The notes below the pieces were generated by a model. The model saw nothing but the letters and a program-made list of their open reading frames with translations. It was not told the origin of the DNA and did no database searches. From Bacteroidaceae bacterium (GTDB lineage: Bacteria; Bacteroidota; Bacteroidia; Bacteroidales; Bacteroidaceae): a DNA stretch of 64,000 nt. Shown one piece after another: positions 1 through 9,095 of the stretch (position 1 is its first letter; each line of letters opens with the position of its first letter). Location of the stretch: assembly GCA_024398435.1 (NCBI GenBank), contig JAKSJD010000001.1, positions 124,001-188,000 of the forward strand, given 5' to 3'. Position numbers and translations under genes: made by a program.

Positions 1-1392
1 CTTAGAGCATTCACTCATTTCTTGCTCGTTCGTTCTTGGGGAGAAATTCCTTACGTAACAATTGACTATAACAACAATAGCCAGAATTTTGCAATTCGTC
101 AGTCAACTCAGCAAGCTGTACTTGACAGTATCATCATGGACCTTGAATATGCGAAGGAATATGCGATGAACGATTACGGCAAAACTGTTTGGAACAAGGG
201 ACGTATTACAAAGAACGCTGTTTATGCACTCTTGGCCGACGTATATCTTTGGAGAGCCAGCAAGAACACTTCACCTGACTCTATCGCAAAGTATGGAAAT
301 CAGTATCTTGAAGACTATCAAAAGTGTATTGATTGCTGCGATTGGATTATCAACGACCTTCTCGAGGAACGCGTAGAGAGCCTTAACAAAAACGGCAAGG
401 TTCTTGGTGGTGTTAAGATTGAAGATCTCAATATTGAAGACTTGCTCATCCCTAATGAAGAGCAACTTGACAACAAGTTCACTACTTCAGTAGGTGCACA
501 CAAAGCTATCTTTGGTACTGGAAACTCAAACGAAAGTATCTTCGAACTCCAATTTGACGGAACCAACAATGCTAACTCTACAGTAACAAGCTATTATGCA
601 GGTCTTTCCGATGAAGGAACTGGTTCACTTGCTTGTACAGAGAACATGTTCAACTCAATCGACCTTAATCCAAACGTATTTGTCCCAACATGCGTATTCA
701 CAAAGACAGACTACCGCAGATGGGAGACACTCAAATACATCAAGGCTGACCAAACAGAATATCCATGTGGAAAGTTCTGTGCTTCATCTATCACACAGTA
801 TAATGGTAGCACTTCATCTTCCGCTTTCACAGATAACTCTGCGTCAAACTTCCACGTGACTAACACTGTTAGATCATCTCCTTGTGCAGCAAACTGGATT
901 GTATATCGTCTAAGCGACATCTTCCTTATGAAGGCAGAAGCACTTGGTCAGCTTGCAGAAAGTGAAGATTCATTATTTGAAGCATTCACACTTTGCCGTC
1001 ATATTTTCAAGCGCTCAAACCCTTACGCTTATGCATCAAGCAATAAGACTGCAAAGGACGACTCACTTCATTTCGACGTATTCAACAGCAAGGAAGGTAT
1101 TGAATATCTCGTTATGGCTGAAAGACAGAGAGAGTTCGTAGGAGAAGGCAAGCGTTGGTTCGACCTCGTACGCTACGCACAGCGCCATGGTTCAACACAA
1201 CAAATGCTCCGAAACTTCCTCGGACGTAAGTATAGCGAAAACCGCAATGCAATATTTGCGAAGATGAACGAAATGTCTTCATTGTTCTTCCCTGTTCAGG
1301 AAAAGGAAATGAAGATTAACAAGGATCTCCACCAGAACCCTGTATGGACAGAAGACGAATCTTTGAAGCGTTCTGACGAAGTAGAAAAATAA
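1..1392 (+). CDS. SusD/RagB-like outer-membrane glycan-binding lipoprotein (5' end missing)
   Basis: The reading frame is open from base 1, so the N-terminus and lipobox lie outside the window. The visible part starts inside the helical TPR-like core (RAFTHFLLVRSWGEIPYV), a hallmark SusD segment. Near the C-terminus it carries the family signature around RQREFVGEGKRWFDLVR and ends with a PVWTEDE-type tail. SusD proteins sit on the cell surface and hand glycan to a SusC TonB-dependent channel. The matching SusC would be expected just upstream, off the window. A fasciclin-like lipoprotein gene and then a second SusC/SusD pair follow, so this locus carries at least two SusD proteins. Family assignment is secure; the bound sugar is unknown. 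Confidence 0.93.
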   Translation, partial: LRAFTHFLLVRSWGEIPYVTIDYNNNSQNFAIRQSTQQAVLDSIIMDLEYAKEYAMNDYGKTVWNKGRITKNAVYALLADVYLWRASKNTSPDSIAKYGNQYLEDYQKCIDCCDWIINDLLEERVESLNKNGKVLGGVKIEDLNIEDLLIPNEEQLDNKFTTSVGAHKAIFGTGNSNESIFELQFDGTNNANSTVTSYYAGLSDEGTGSLACTENMFNSIDLNPNVFVPTCVFTKTDYRRWETLKYIKADQTEYPCGKFCASSITQYNGSTSSSAFTDNSASNFHVTNTVRSSPCAANWIVYRLSDIFLMKAEALGQLAESEDSLFEAFTLCRHIFKRSNPYAYASSNKTAKDDSLHFDVFNSKEGIEYLVMAERQREFVGEGKRWFDLVRYAQRHGSTQQMLRNFLGRKYSENRNAIFAKMNEMSSLFFPVQEKEMKINKDLHQNPVWTEDESLKRSDEVEK

Positions 1393-1441
1393 ACTCAAAC
1401 AGTCGCTATATATATTATTATATTAATAAGGTGTAACCGAC

Positions 1442-1480
1442 GATGGGTCTCAAATTGACCCAATCAAAATGAGGCCCATC
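1442..1480 (+). other. Intergenic stem-loop between susD and the fasciclin-like gene
   Basis: A 10-bp arm (GATGGGTCTC, 1442-1451) pairs with GAGGCCCATC (1471-1480) through one G-T wobble, leaving a 19-nt loop. No T-run follows, so it is not a classic terminator. It may act as a processing or stability element, or as an attenuator, within the sus operon. It overlaps the first possible ATG of the next ORF (1469), which favours the downstream start at 1508. Confidence 0.5.
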
Positions 1481-1507
1481 ATGGAACACTTCAAAACAGA
1501 CAATAAT

Positions 1508-3307
1508 ATGAATATAAAAAATAACAAATGGTTAGGGAGAGTACTGGCAATATCAGTTGTTGCTCTTGGAATGACTGCTTGCTCTGACGATCATTTCGAA
1601 ATTGACCCAGAAGTGGCAGGAAGAGCTACTTTGTGGGAAAATATTCAGAGTAACCCTGAACTCTCCGAATTTGCTGACATTCTCGCAAATGCCACTTATT
1701 CAAAAAACGAGAACAATGCCACTGTTCAAACTTATGCTGACCTGTTCAATACAGAGCAGACATTCACTGTTTGGGCTCCTAAGAACGGAAGTTTCGACTA
1801 CAACTACTACAAAGAGTTGTTGAACGACAAGACACAAGCTGGTAACTATAAAGTTGAAAAAGAGTTGATTCGCAACAACATGACACGATTCACTCACCTT
1901 CTCAACGGAAACGACAGCACATTGCTCGACCTCTTCAATAGCAAGACAGCTTGGTTCGATTGCAGTAAAGGCACATTTGGCAACAAGAAGATCGTCAAGT
2001 CGAACATCGGCGCAACAAATGGTGTGCTTCACATTACTGAAGCCCCTGTTACATACATGATGAACCTTTACGAATTCATCAAAGAAGAAGAAGGACTTGA
2101 CTCTCTTCGCGAATTCTTCAAGGATTATGAAGTTGTCCAGTTCAACGAAGGTGCAAGTACACAGGGTCCAACCGTAAATGGTTATATCACTTGGGTTGAC
2201 TCAGCTACTTACACATACAACCGTTACTTCGGAAACATGGGTGCTGAACTCAATGTTGAGGATAGTTGCTATGCTGTCATCATGCCAAACAACAAAGCTT
2301 GGGATGAAATGTTGCAGAAGACTAAGAAGTACTACAATTACATGAACAAGTATGAGCAGAAGATTCAGTCAGTAGACACTGAAGGAAATACAACATCAGA
2401 AACCTTCACAACAGTATACACTGACGAAGAACTTGACTCTATCAAGAATCTTCACTCAAAGGATGCTATCTGCCGCAACCTTGCATTTAACGTAAACTTG
2501 CAGTGGCAACACCCTTACACCGATTTCACAATTGAAGGCGCTTGCGACTCTTTGATGACAACAAGCAGAAAGATTTTCAAAGACCCACATAGTGTTGAAT
2601 TGTTTGATGGCGCAGAACCAGTAGAACTCAGTAATGGTTATGCTTACGTTGTCAACAACCTCAATTTTAAGCCAAGTGACACATGGGCATACGACAAGAG
2701 TTACAAGGCTGGTATGGGAAGCGTTGAATCATATTCAAAGTGTGTAGTTTCGAACACATCAATTGTTGACGAAATTGCTCTCGAGGATTACATTTACAAC
2801 GAAGACGGCACTGTAGACACTCTCAGCGTAGATACTACAATTAAGATTTCTGTAGCACGTACAGTTCAGACTTCTGCATCAGCAAACCCTGAACTCACTT
2901 TCAAGCTTCCTGGAACTCTTTCTTGCAAGTACGACATTTACCTCCTGATGGCTTACAATTACGAAGCTGACAAGCCAAATCAGTTTAATGCTACAATTAC
3001 ATACCACGATGGTTCGAAGGCAACTACTAAGTCTGAAAAGCTTAAAGTAGTAGATGACGTTCATGGAAGTGGAACAAACTTCATGAATTTACCACCTCAC
3101 TTCGATGAAGATGGCAAATATCAGTACATCGATAGCGTCTTGATTGCACAGGACTTTGAGTTCCCAGTATGTTACGACGGCGTTCCTAACGCTTATGCAA
3201 CACTCAAGATTGCGAGCTATGTTAGTTCAAAGCAGACATCAACTTTCTGCCGTGAAATGTGGATTGACAAAATCGTCCTCAAGGCAAAGGAAGAAACTGA
3301 AGAATAA
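1508..3307 (+). CDS. Fasciclin (FAS1)-like surface lipoprotein of a sus locus
   Basis: The start at 1508 is chosen because it gives a clean lipoprotein signal (MNIKNNKWLG..., lipobox GMTAC, Cys 25). The in-frame ATG at 1469 adds 13 hydrophilic residues and lies in the stem-loop. After the signal come FAS1-like segments: residues about 40-190 have the TVWAPKNGSF and HLLNG...NGVLHITEAP patterns, and a second looser copy covers about 195-400 with YAVIMPNNKAWDEM. The C-terminal 200 residues look like a beta-rich domain. Fasciclin proteins are found beside SusC/SusD pairs in Bacteroidales and are presumed adhesion or accessory glycan-binding proteins. The function here is inference; the lipoprotein and FAS1 calls rest on visible motifs. 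Confidence 0.75.
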   Translation: MNIKNNKWLGRVLAISVVALGMTACSDDHFEIDPEVAGRATLWENIQSNPELSEFADILANATYSKNENNATVQTYADLFNTEQTFTVWAPKNGSFDYNYYKELLNDKTQAGNYKVEKELIRNNMTRFTHLLNGNDSTLLDLFNSKTAWFDCSKGTFGNKKIVKSNIGATNGVLHITEAPVTYMMNLYEFIKEEEGLDSLREFFKDYEVVQFNEGASTQGPTVNGYITWVDSATYTYNRYFGNMGAELNVEDSCYAVIMPNNKAWDEMLQKTKKYYNYMNKYEQKIQSVDTEGNTTSETFTTVYTDEELDSIKNLHSKDAICRNLAFNVNLQWQHPYTDFTIEGACDSLMTTSRKIFKDPHSVELFDGAEPVELSNGYAYVVNNLNFKPSDTWAYDKSYKAGMGSVESYSKCVVSNTSIVDEIALEDYIYNEDGTVDTLSVDTTIKISVARTVQTSASANPELTFKLPGTLSCKYDIYLLMAYNYEADKPNQFNATITYHDGSKATTKSEKLKVVDDVHGSGTNFMNLPPHFDEDGKYQYIDSVLIAQDFEFPVCYDGVPNAYATLKIASYVSSKQTSTFCREMWIDKIVLKAKEETEE

Positions 3308-3345
3308 TTATAGTTAAAGTTAAGAACAAATAAAAGAAAATAGAT

Positions 3346-6300
3346 ATGAAAGATATTAAATCATACATCCTTCAGCATACAAACTATTTCGTATGTTTAG
3401 TTGCTCTCGCTTTTGGCTATAATTATGCATATGCTCAAGACGAAGCAGACGAAGAAGAATCAGAAGAAGTGGAAGTTGTGGCTAAGCCAAAAATTGCTCC
3501 AGCTCCAGTATATGAAATGAAAACTATTAGCGGATATGTTTATGATGCAGCAACAAAGGAACCTATGGATGGTGCTCGCGTACAGGCATTCAACAATTTC
3601 CGTTATTCTGTTATGACCGACGAAAATGGTAAGTACACTTTCCAGGTGCCAGTATTCGTCACTTCTCTTTATATAACCGTTCCAGAATACAACCCAGTAC
3701 AAGTTGCATTCGACGGAGAGAATGTTCCAGACGTTGGTATGTATTCCGACAAGTTCAAGTCATACTACACTTCTACAACAGGCATTACAACTGAAAAGAA
3801 ATTGAATGTCGATTTGTCAAGTGCAATTAGTCTCGACCAAGAACTTGAAACCAATTTCGGTGGTGACATCCATTCTATCAACAGAAGTGGTATGTCTGGC
3901 CAAGGAGCAGCTTTGTTCATCCGTGGTATCAACTCACTCAACATCAACTCTCAGCCACTTATCATTCTTGACGGAATGATGATGGACCTACAGCTTGACC
4001 GAATAAGTATCCACGACGGTTTCTTCAGCAATATCCTTTCAGGCATCGACGTTGAAGATATCGAAACTGTTCAAGTTTTGAAGAATGCCACTTCACTCTA
4101 TGGTTCTCGTGGAGCAAATGGTGTTATCATCATCACCACAAAGCGCGGCCGTAGCATGGCAACTAAAATCAATGCATCAATCTTCGGAGGTTTCGAATTG
4201 GAACCATCAAGTTTGAAGATGATGAACGGAAGTCAGTATAAGAACTACGTGAGCGAACTCATCGGTACAACCGAACAAGGATTGAAGAATACTACAGCAA
4301 ATGCTTCTATTCCATTCCTTAATGACGACCCTAACTATTATTGGTATCCAATGTACCATAATAATACTGACTGGTCAGACGGACTCTATCGCACTGCATT
4401 CACTCAGAACTATAAGGTAAACGTACAAGGTGGTGACCAAATCGCTATGTATAGCCTTTCACTTGGATACGCTAACTCACAGTCAACAGCAAAGGACACT
4501 GGTTTCGACCGTTTGAACATTCGTTTCAACACAGACATCAACCTCGTCCGCAACCTCTACACACAACTTGACGTTGCTTATAGCCGCTTGACAAACACGA
4601 TGCGCGACAATGGTTGGGCAGAGAACTATGAGAGCAGTACAATTTCTTCTCCAAACGTTCTCGGTCTTATCCAGTCACCATTCCTCAGCAAGTATGGTTA
4701 CTACACTGGCGATGACCTCAAGCTTTACGAATCACGCATCTATGCTGGTAAGTATGTTGACGATGACAACTATCCATTCTCATTCGCTTCTCGCTTTGGA
4801 ACGAACGCAGCTCTTGCAAATCCATATTGGATTATCCAGAATGGAGAAGGCGACAACAAGAACTTCCAGGAAGTTACTCAGTTCGTAGTAAATGCAGAAC
4901 CACGTTGGGAAATCAATCGCAACCTTACTTTCACTAACAGATTCTCTTACATGTTAAATCGCAACAGTGAAAAGTATTACTTGCCAGAGTCTGGTACACC
5001 AATCTACAACCTCGAAGGACTCGGTGATATCACAAGTGTCATCAAGAACCTCTTCGGTAAGGAAACTGCTGTATTTGAAGAAGCACGCCTCACATGGAAG
5101 CAGAACTATGGTGCACACGATGTTGGCGTATTCGGAGGTTTCCGTTTCACATCAAACTCTTACACTGACAGCTACATCGTAGGTTATGATTCAGGTAACG
5201 ATAAGATGCCAGACAACAAGAACTCAAACAAATTCCGTAATTCAGTAGGTACAAACGATAGTTGGAAGAACATTGCATGGTATGCACATGCCGACTATAG
5301 TTACAAGAACACTTACTTCGTCGATGCTATTCTCACAGCAGAATCATCATCACGTTTCGGACACGATGCAGTTGAAGGTATCAAGTTATTCAATGTCAAT
5401 TGGGGTATTTTCCCTTCTCTCCAGTTGGGTTGGGTTATCAGCAACGAAAAGTGGATGCAGAATGTTAAGGCAATCAACAACTTGAAGCTCACTCTCGGTT
5501 ATGATGAAAGTGGTAACGATAATATCGACTACTCTACCAGCCGTACATACTTCAAGTCATCTGCATATTTGAAGACTGCAATCGCATTGAAGATGGAAAA
5601 CATCGAGAACCCAGAAATTCAGTGGGAAACCACTCGTTCTTGGAACTTAGGTCTCAGTGGTTCATTCTTCAAGAACCGTTTGCATGCAGGTGTTGACTTA
5701 TTCGTCCGCAACACAGACAACTTGCTCACAATGAAGACTGTGAACTACATGTCTGGTTTGAACGCATATTGGTGTAATAGTGGTTCGCTCCGCAATGCTG
5801 GTATTGAAGCAAATGCAACAGCAATTCTCATCAACAATAAGAATTTCAAGTGGCAACTCGGTGCTTCACTCGGACACTACAAGAATAAGATTACAGACCT
5901 CCCTGAAGGCGACTACACAACAAAGATTTACGGTGCAGAAATCCTCACAAGCAAGGACAATCCTGCAGGCGTATTCTATGGATATAAGGCTAACGGCGTG
6001 TTTGCTACAACTCAGGAAGCAAGCACTGCTTACAACGGAGAAGACTACATGAAGTATCCTACAGGTTTGAAGAATCGTCCTTACGGTACATTCCAGGCAG
6101 GTGATGTTCGTTTCGTCGACCTCGACGGTAACGGTGTTATCGAAGAAGCTGACAAGACCATCATCGGCGACCCTAACCCAGACCTCTATGGTAATATCTT
6201 CACATCATTCTTCCTTGGCAAGCACTGGTCAATTGATGTAAACTTCAAGTACTCTCTTGGCAACGACATCTACAACTACCAGCGCAGCCGTCTTGAAAGC

Positions 6301-6678
6301 CTCAACGGATTCTACAACCAGACATTGGCAGGAGTTAACCGTTGGACTTGTGAAGGACAAGTTACAGAAATGCCTCGCGCTTGCTCAACAGAAAGTGAAC
6401 TTTGGGTAGACAACGAGCGTTTCTCTGACCGTTGGATTGAAGACGGTTCATTCTTGAAGATGAAGAAGTTCCGCGTATCATACAATCTCCCAATCGCTCT
6501 TACATGGATTCAGGGAGTTACAGTATGGGGCGAGGCAAACAACCTCTTCACCCTCAGCAAGTACACAGGCAAAGATCCTGAATTCTCATGCAACAATGGA
6601 ACGCTCTACCAGGGTATCGACGCAGGTTTGCTTCCATCAAATCGCAGTTTCAATTTAGGAGTAAGGTTTAACTTGTAA
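3346..6678 (+). CDS. SusC/RagA-family TonB-dependent outer-membrane glycan transporter
   Basis: This 1,110-residue protein has a signal peptide (about residues 1-31, ending YAYAQ). An unusually acidic stretch (DEADEEESEEVEVV) follows, then a carboxypeptidase-regulatory-like domain (about 58-145, ISGYVYDAATKEPMDGARV). The TonB plug (about 165-270) has the SusC signatures LFIRGINSLN and YGSRGANGVIIITTKRG. A 22-strand-type barrel follows, ending in the aromatic-rich GVRFNL. SusC channels import oligosaccharides captured by SusD using TonB-ExbBD energy; a tonB gene and an exbBD operon lie later in the window. The susD partner begins 12 nt after the stop, so the two are surely cotranscribed. The acidic insert before the regulatory domain is the odd feature. 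Confidence 0.96.
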   Translation: MKDIKSYILQHTNYFVCLVALAFGYNYAYAQDEADEEESEEVEVVAKPKIAPAPVYEMKTISGYVYDAATKEPMDGARVQAFNNFRYSVMTDENGKYTFQVPVFVTSLYITVPEYNPVQVAFDGENVPDVGMYSDKFKSYYTSTTGITTEKKLNVDLSSAISLDQELETNFGGDIHSINRSGMSGQGAALFIRGINSLNINSQPLIILDGMMMDLQLDRISIHDGFFSNILSGIDVEDIETVQVLKNATSLYGSRGANGVIIITTKRGRSMATKINASIFGGFELEPSSLKMMNGSQYKNYVSELIGTTEQGLKNTTANASIPFLNDDPNYYWYPMYHNNTDWSDGLYRTAFTQNYKVNVQGGDQIAMYSLSLGYANSQSTAKDTGFDRLNIRFNTDINLVRNLYTQLDVAYSRLTNTMRDNGWAENYESSTISSPNVLGLIQSPFLSKYGYYTGDDLKLYESRIYAGKYVDDDNYPFSFASRFGTNAALANPYWIIQNGEGDNKNFQEVTQFVVNAEPRWEINRNLTFTNRFSYMLNRNSEKYYLPESGTPIYNLEGLGDITSVIKNLFGKETAVFEEARLTWKQNYGAHDVGVFGGFRFTSNSYTDSYIVGYDSGNDKMPDNKNSNKFRNSVGTNDSWKNIAWYAHADYSYKNTYFVDAILTAESSSRFGHDAVEGIKLFNVNWGIFPSLQLGWVISNEKWMQNVKAINNLKLTLGYDESGNDNIDYSTSRTYFKSSAYLKTAIALKMENIENPEIQWETTRSWNLGLSGSFFKNRLHAGVDLFVRNTDNLLTMKTVNYMSGLNAYWCNSGSLRNAGIEANATAILINNKNFKWQLGASLGHYKNKITDLPEGDYTTKIYGAEILTSKDNPAGVFYGYKANGVFATTQEASTAYNGEDYMKYPTGLKNRPYGTFQAGDVRFVDLDGNGVIEEADKTIIGDPNPDLYGNIFTSFFLGKHWSIDVNFKYSLGNDIYNYQRSRLESLNGFYNQTLAGVNRWTCEGQVTEMPRACSTESELWVDNERFSDRWIEDGSFLKMKKFRVSYNLPIALTWIQGVTVWGEANNLFTLSKYTGKDPEFSCNNGTLYQGIDAGLLPSNRSFNLGVRFNL

Positions 6679-6690
6679 TACATCAACGAT

Positions 6691-8802
6691 ATGAATAAAA
6701 TTAAATATTTAGCCCTGGCCATGATCTTGGCATTGGTCGGCACATCTTGCGAAGATATGCTAACCGTTGATACTGGCGATAAGCTCTATGAGAACGGTAA
6801 CGATACACTCTATTCTTATCTTGGAATCATGAAGTGTATGCAGGATGTTGCCGAGCGTCAGATCATTCTCAATGAGTTGAGAGGTGACCTTGTCAGCACA
6901 ACAGAATATATTACTGACACCCTTCATGCCATCTCCAACTTTGATGATCCTCAGGACGGAAGCTGCAGTATGCTCAACATCAGTAGCTACTATAGCATCA
7001 TCAACAACTGTAACTTCTACCTTCACTATGCTGATACTTCAAGGGTAAAGCGTAACATCAAGTTCATGAAGCCAGAATATGCTCAGGTAGCTGCAGTACG
7101 TGCATGGGCATACCTTCAGTTGGTTCAGAACTATGGTTCAGTTCCTTTCATCACAGAACCTGTTAAGGACCTTGGTATCATCAAGCGTTTCGATTATGAA
7201 AATCGTCAGGCAAACAAGGACAACCTTATCGACTTGATTCTCGAAACAGGCATTGAAGACTTCATCGACACTGAATATCCAACTTACGAAACATTCAACA
7301 ATGGTTCTTCAGATATTTCAGCTCGTATGCTTTGTATTCCTATCCGTCTCGTTCTTGCCGACATGTATTTGCTTCGTGGACAAGATGAAACCGACTATCG
7401 TCAGGCTGCTCAGTACTACTATGATTTCTTAAAGAAGATCAATGGTATTGTTCGCGCAGGAAACTGTACAGCAACAGAAAACCGTAATGCAAACGAAGAA
7501 GATGATACAGAGGAGAAATATACATTGAGCGCTGGAAGCTGGGGCGGTTATGCTAGTACACTTTCAGGAAATGCCGAAAGCAATGAAGTTATCTGCTTCA
7601 TTCCAAGTTCTGCAAACAAGCAGTTCGGAACCATGCTCACTCGCGTTGCTGACATCTATGGTTATACTCCAACATCTCGTCAGAACACTAACATCACTGA
7701 AGATGTTGCAGCAAACACAGAGTCTGCTACAACCTCTGGTGCTATCACAGTTGACGCTACTTACAAGGCACAGGTTGCTCCATCAGGTGCTTACTTCACT
7801 TTGAATAACGCTCAGACTTATATCTATTATGATATGGCTCTCAGCACTCCTCGTTTGGAAGCATACGAATCTGGTGATGCTCGTTACGGTGGTTCTACAG
7901 AAAAGATTCTCGAAGACGGTGAAGCATACTACCTCTGTGCAAAGGCAGCCAAGGGTCGTCAGTTCTACTATGCAATTCCACTCTATCGCCGCACACAGAT
8001 TTGGCTCCGTCTTGCTGAAGCTATCAACCGTGCAGGCTTCCCTGAGTTTGCATTCGCAATCCTGAAGGATGGCCTTTGTGCCGACAATATGCCAGAGAAG
8101 GCAACTCGCTTTATCTACACTCCAGTAGTTGACGAGAATGGCGATACAGTATACGTACAGGCGACCAACCCTATCACAGGTGCTCCTATCACTCGTCCAG
8201 AACTTGATGAGGAAGGCAATGTCATCGATGTTCCTGTAATGACGATTCTTAATGATACTACTGAAGAAGAGTACCTTCGTCTGAACCAGTATGGTGCCAT
8301 GAACTATGTCGACAGCCTCGAACTTCGCGACTTCTTCCTTGATTTCACAAACGAAATCTGGGACGACAACTATGGTCTCCACGCTCGTGGTTGTGGCTAT
8401 GGAAGCTGGACAGGTACAATCAAGTCAACCAACATCACTGGTTACCACGATTCAATCTACTACGACTACAACAAGCTTCTTGTTGATAAGTATGGAGTAG
8501 ACCCTGCAGGCAACAAGGAAGACATCATTGATGCTGTTGAAAACATCATCTGCGATGAAATGGGTCTTGAACTTGCATTCGAAGGCAGCCGCTTCACTGA
8601 CCTTGTACGTATGGCTGAGCACAAGATGGCCAGCGGTAAGGATGGAGCAGGATGGCTTGCTGACAAGATTGCAAACCGCAACATCAAGTACAATCGTTTC
8701 ACAGAGAAGACTGTTGGCGAACGCAATGAAGAACTCTACAACAAGTTGTTAAACAAGGAGAACTGGTACTTTACAAAACCTGCTTGGGATGTAAAGAAGT
8801 AA
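6691..8802 (+). CDS. SusD-like outer-membrane glycan-binding lipoprotein
   Basis: The 703-residue protein carries a lipoprotein signal with lipobox LVGTSC (Cys 20). SusD features are the N-terminal helices with NNCNFYLHYAD and VRAWAYLQLVQNYGSVPFI, and the C-terminal ELAFEGSRFTDLVRMAEH motif. It is longer than typical SusD proteins (500-600 residues). Extra length lies in an acidic, Thr/Ala-rich middle part and in an inserted region at about 470-530 that mentions repeated Thr/Pro/Asp. It follows susC by 12 nt and is followed by a terminator. Role: surface capture of the glycan imported by the preceding SusC. Its low similarity to the partial SusD at the window start suggests different ligands. 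Confidence 0.92.
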   Translation: MNKIKYLALAMILALVGTSCEDMLTVDTGDKLYENGNDTLYSYLGIMKCMQDVAERQIILNELRGDLVSTTEYITDTLHAISNFDDPQDGSCSMLNISSYYSIINNCNFYLHYADTSRVKRNIKFMKPEYAQVAAVRAWAYLQLVQNYGSVPFITEPVKDLGIIKRFDYENRQANKDNLIDLILETGIEDFIDTEYPTYETFNNGSSDISARMLCIPIRLVLADMYLLRGQDETDYRQAAQYYYDFLKKINGIVRAGNCTATENRNANEEDDTEEKYTLSAGSWGGYASTLSGNAESNEVICFIPSSANKQFGTMLTRVADIYGYTPTSRQNTNITEDVAANTESATTSGAITVDATYKAQVAPSGAYFTLNNAQTYIYYDMALSTPRLEAYESGDARYGGSTEKILEDGEAYYLCAKAAKGRQFYYAIPLYRRTQIWLRLAEAINRAGFPEFAFAILKDGLCADNMPEKATRFIYTPVVDENGDTVYVQATNPITGAPITRPELDEEGNVIDVPVMTILNDTTEEEYLRLNQYGAMNYVDSLELRDFFLDFTNEIWDDNYGLHARGCGYGSWTGTIKSTNITGYHDSIYYDYNKLLVDKYGVDPAGNKEDIIDAVENIICDEMGLELAFEGSRFTDLVRMAEHKMASGKDGAGWLADKIANRNIKYNRFTEKTVGERNEELYNKLLNKENWYFTKPAWDVKK

Positions 8803-8830
8803 TTCCCCCACTCTTCTTTTAACTATATTT

Positions 8831-8864
8831 GAGAGCATGCCTTTGGGTGTGCTCTCATTGTTTT
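8831..8864 (+). terminator. Rho-independent terminator of the sus operon
   Basis: GAGAGCATGCC pairs with GGTGTGCTCTC around a 4-nt loop (two G-T wobbles) and is followed by ATTGTTTT. It lies 28 nt after the SusD stop. The wider gap 8803-9095 also holds a separate hairpin, a two-unit repeat and the minus-strand terminator listed below. Confidence 0.75.
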
Positions 8865-8947
8865 ACATGTGAATGCGTTGTCATTCAAACTATATATTGC
8901 TGCAATTAATTTATATATAAACCGACCAAGAAGATACAAATTATAGG

Positions 8948-8977
8948 ACAGCTAACAATATGGCTTTGATTAGCTGT
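8948..8977. repeat. Inverted repeat (8-bp stem)
   Basis: ACAGCTAA (8948-8955) is mirrored by TTAGCTGT (8970-8977) with a 14-nt loop. There is no T-run. It lies between two converging operons, just before a 22-bp repeat array. Function unknown. Confidence 0.4.
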
Positions 8978-8983
8978 TCGGGA

Positions 8984-9027
8984 GGTCATTTCTTGCTAAA
9001 CTCAGCCCTATTTCTTGCTAAACTCAG
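8984..9027. repeat. 22-bp repeat array, family B, two units
   Basis: Two units of exactly 22 bp share ATTTCTTGCTAAACTCAG; only the first four bases differ (GGTC against CCCT). The same unit in reverse complement occurs at 26457-26532, and a diverged version at 46199-46286. All three copies are intergenic. Confidence 0.8.
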
Positions 9028-9036
9028 AAACAACAA

Positions 9037-9064
9037 TCGCGGCCCCAAAAGTTTGGAACCGCGA
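9037..9064 (-). terminator. Terminator of the minus-strand glycosidase operon
   Basis: Read on the minus strand, TCGCGGTTCCAAA pairs with TTTGGGGCCGCGA (13 bp, two G-T wobbles, loop CT), followed by TTGTTGTTTCT. It begins 31 nt beyond the GH51 stop codon. Confidence 0.75.
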
Positions 9065-9095
9065 CTGGTATGTAATTCACTAAGTATGTATTTCC

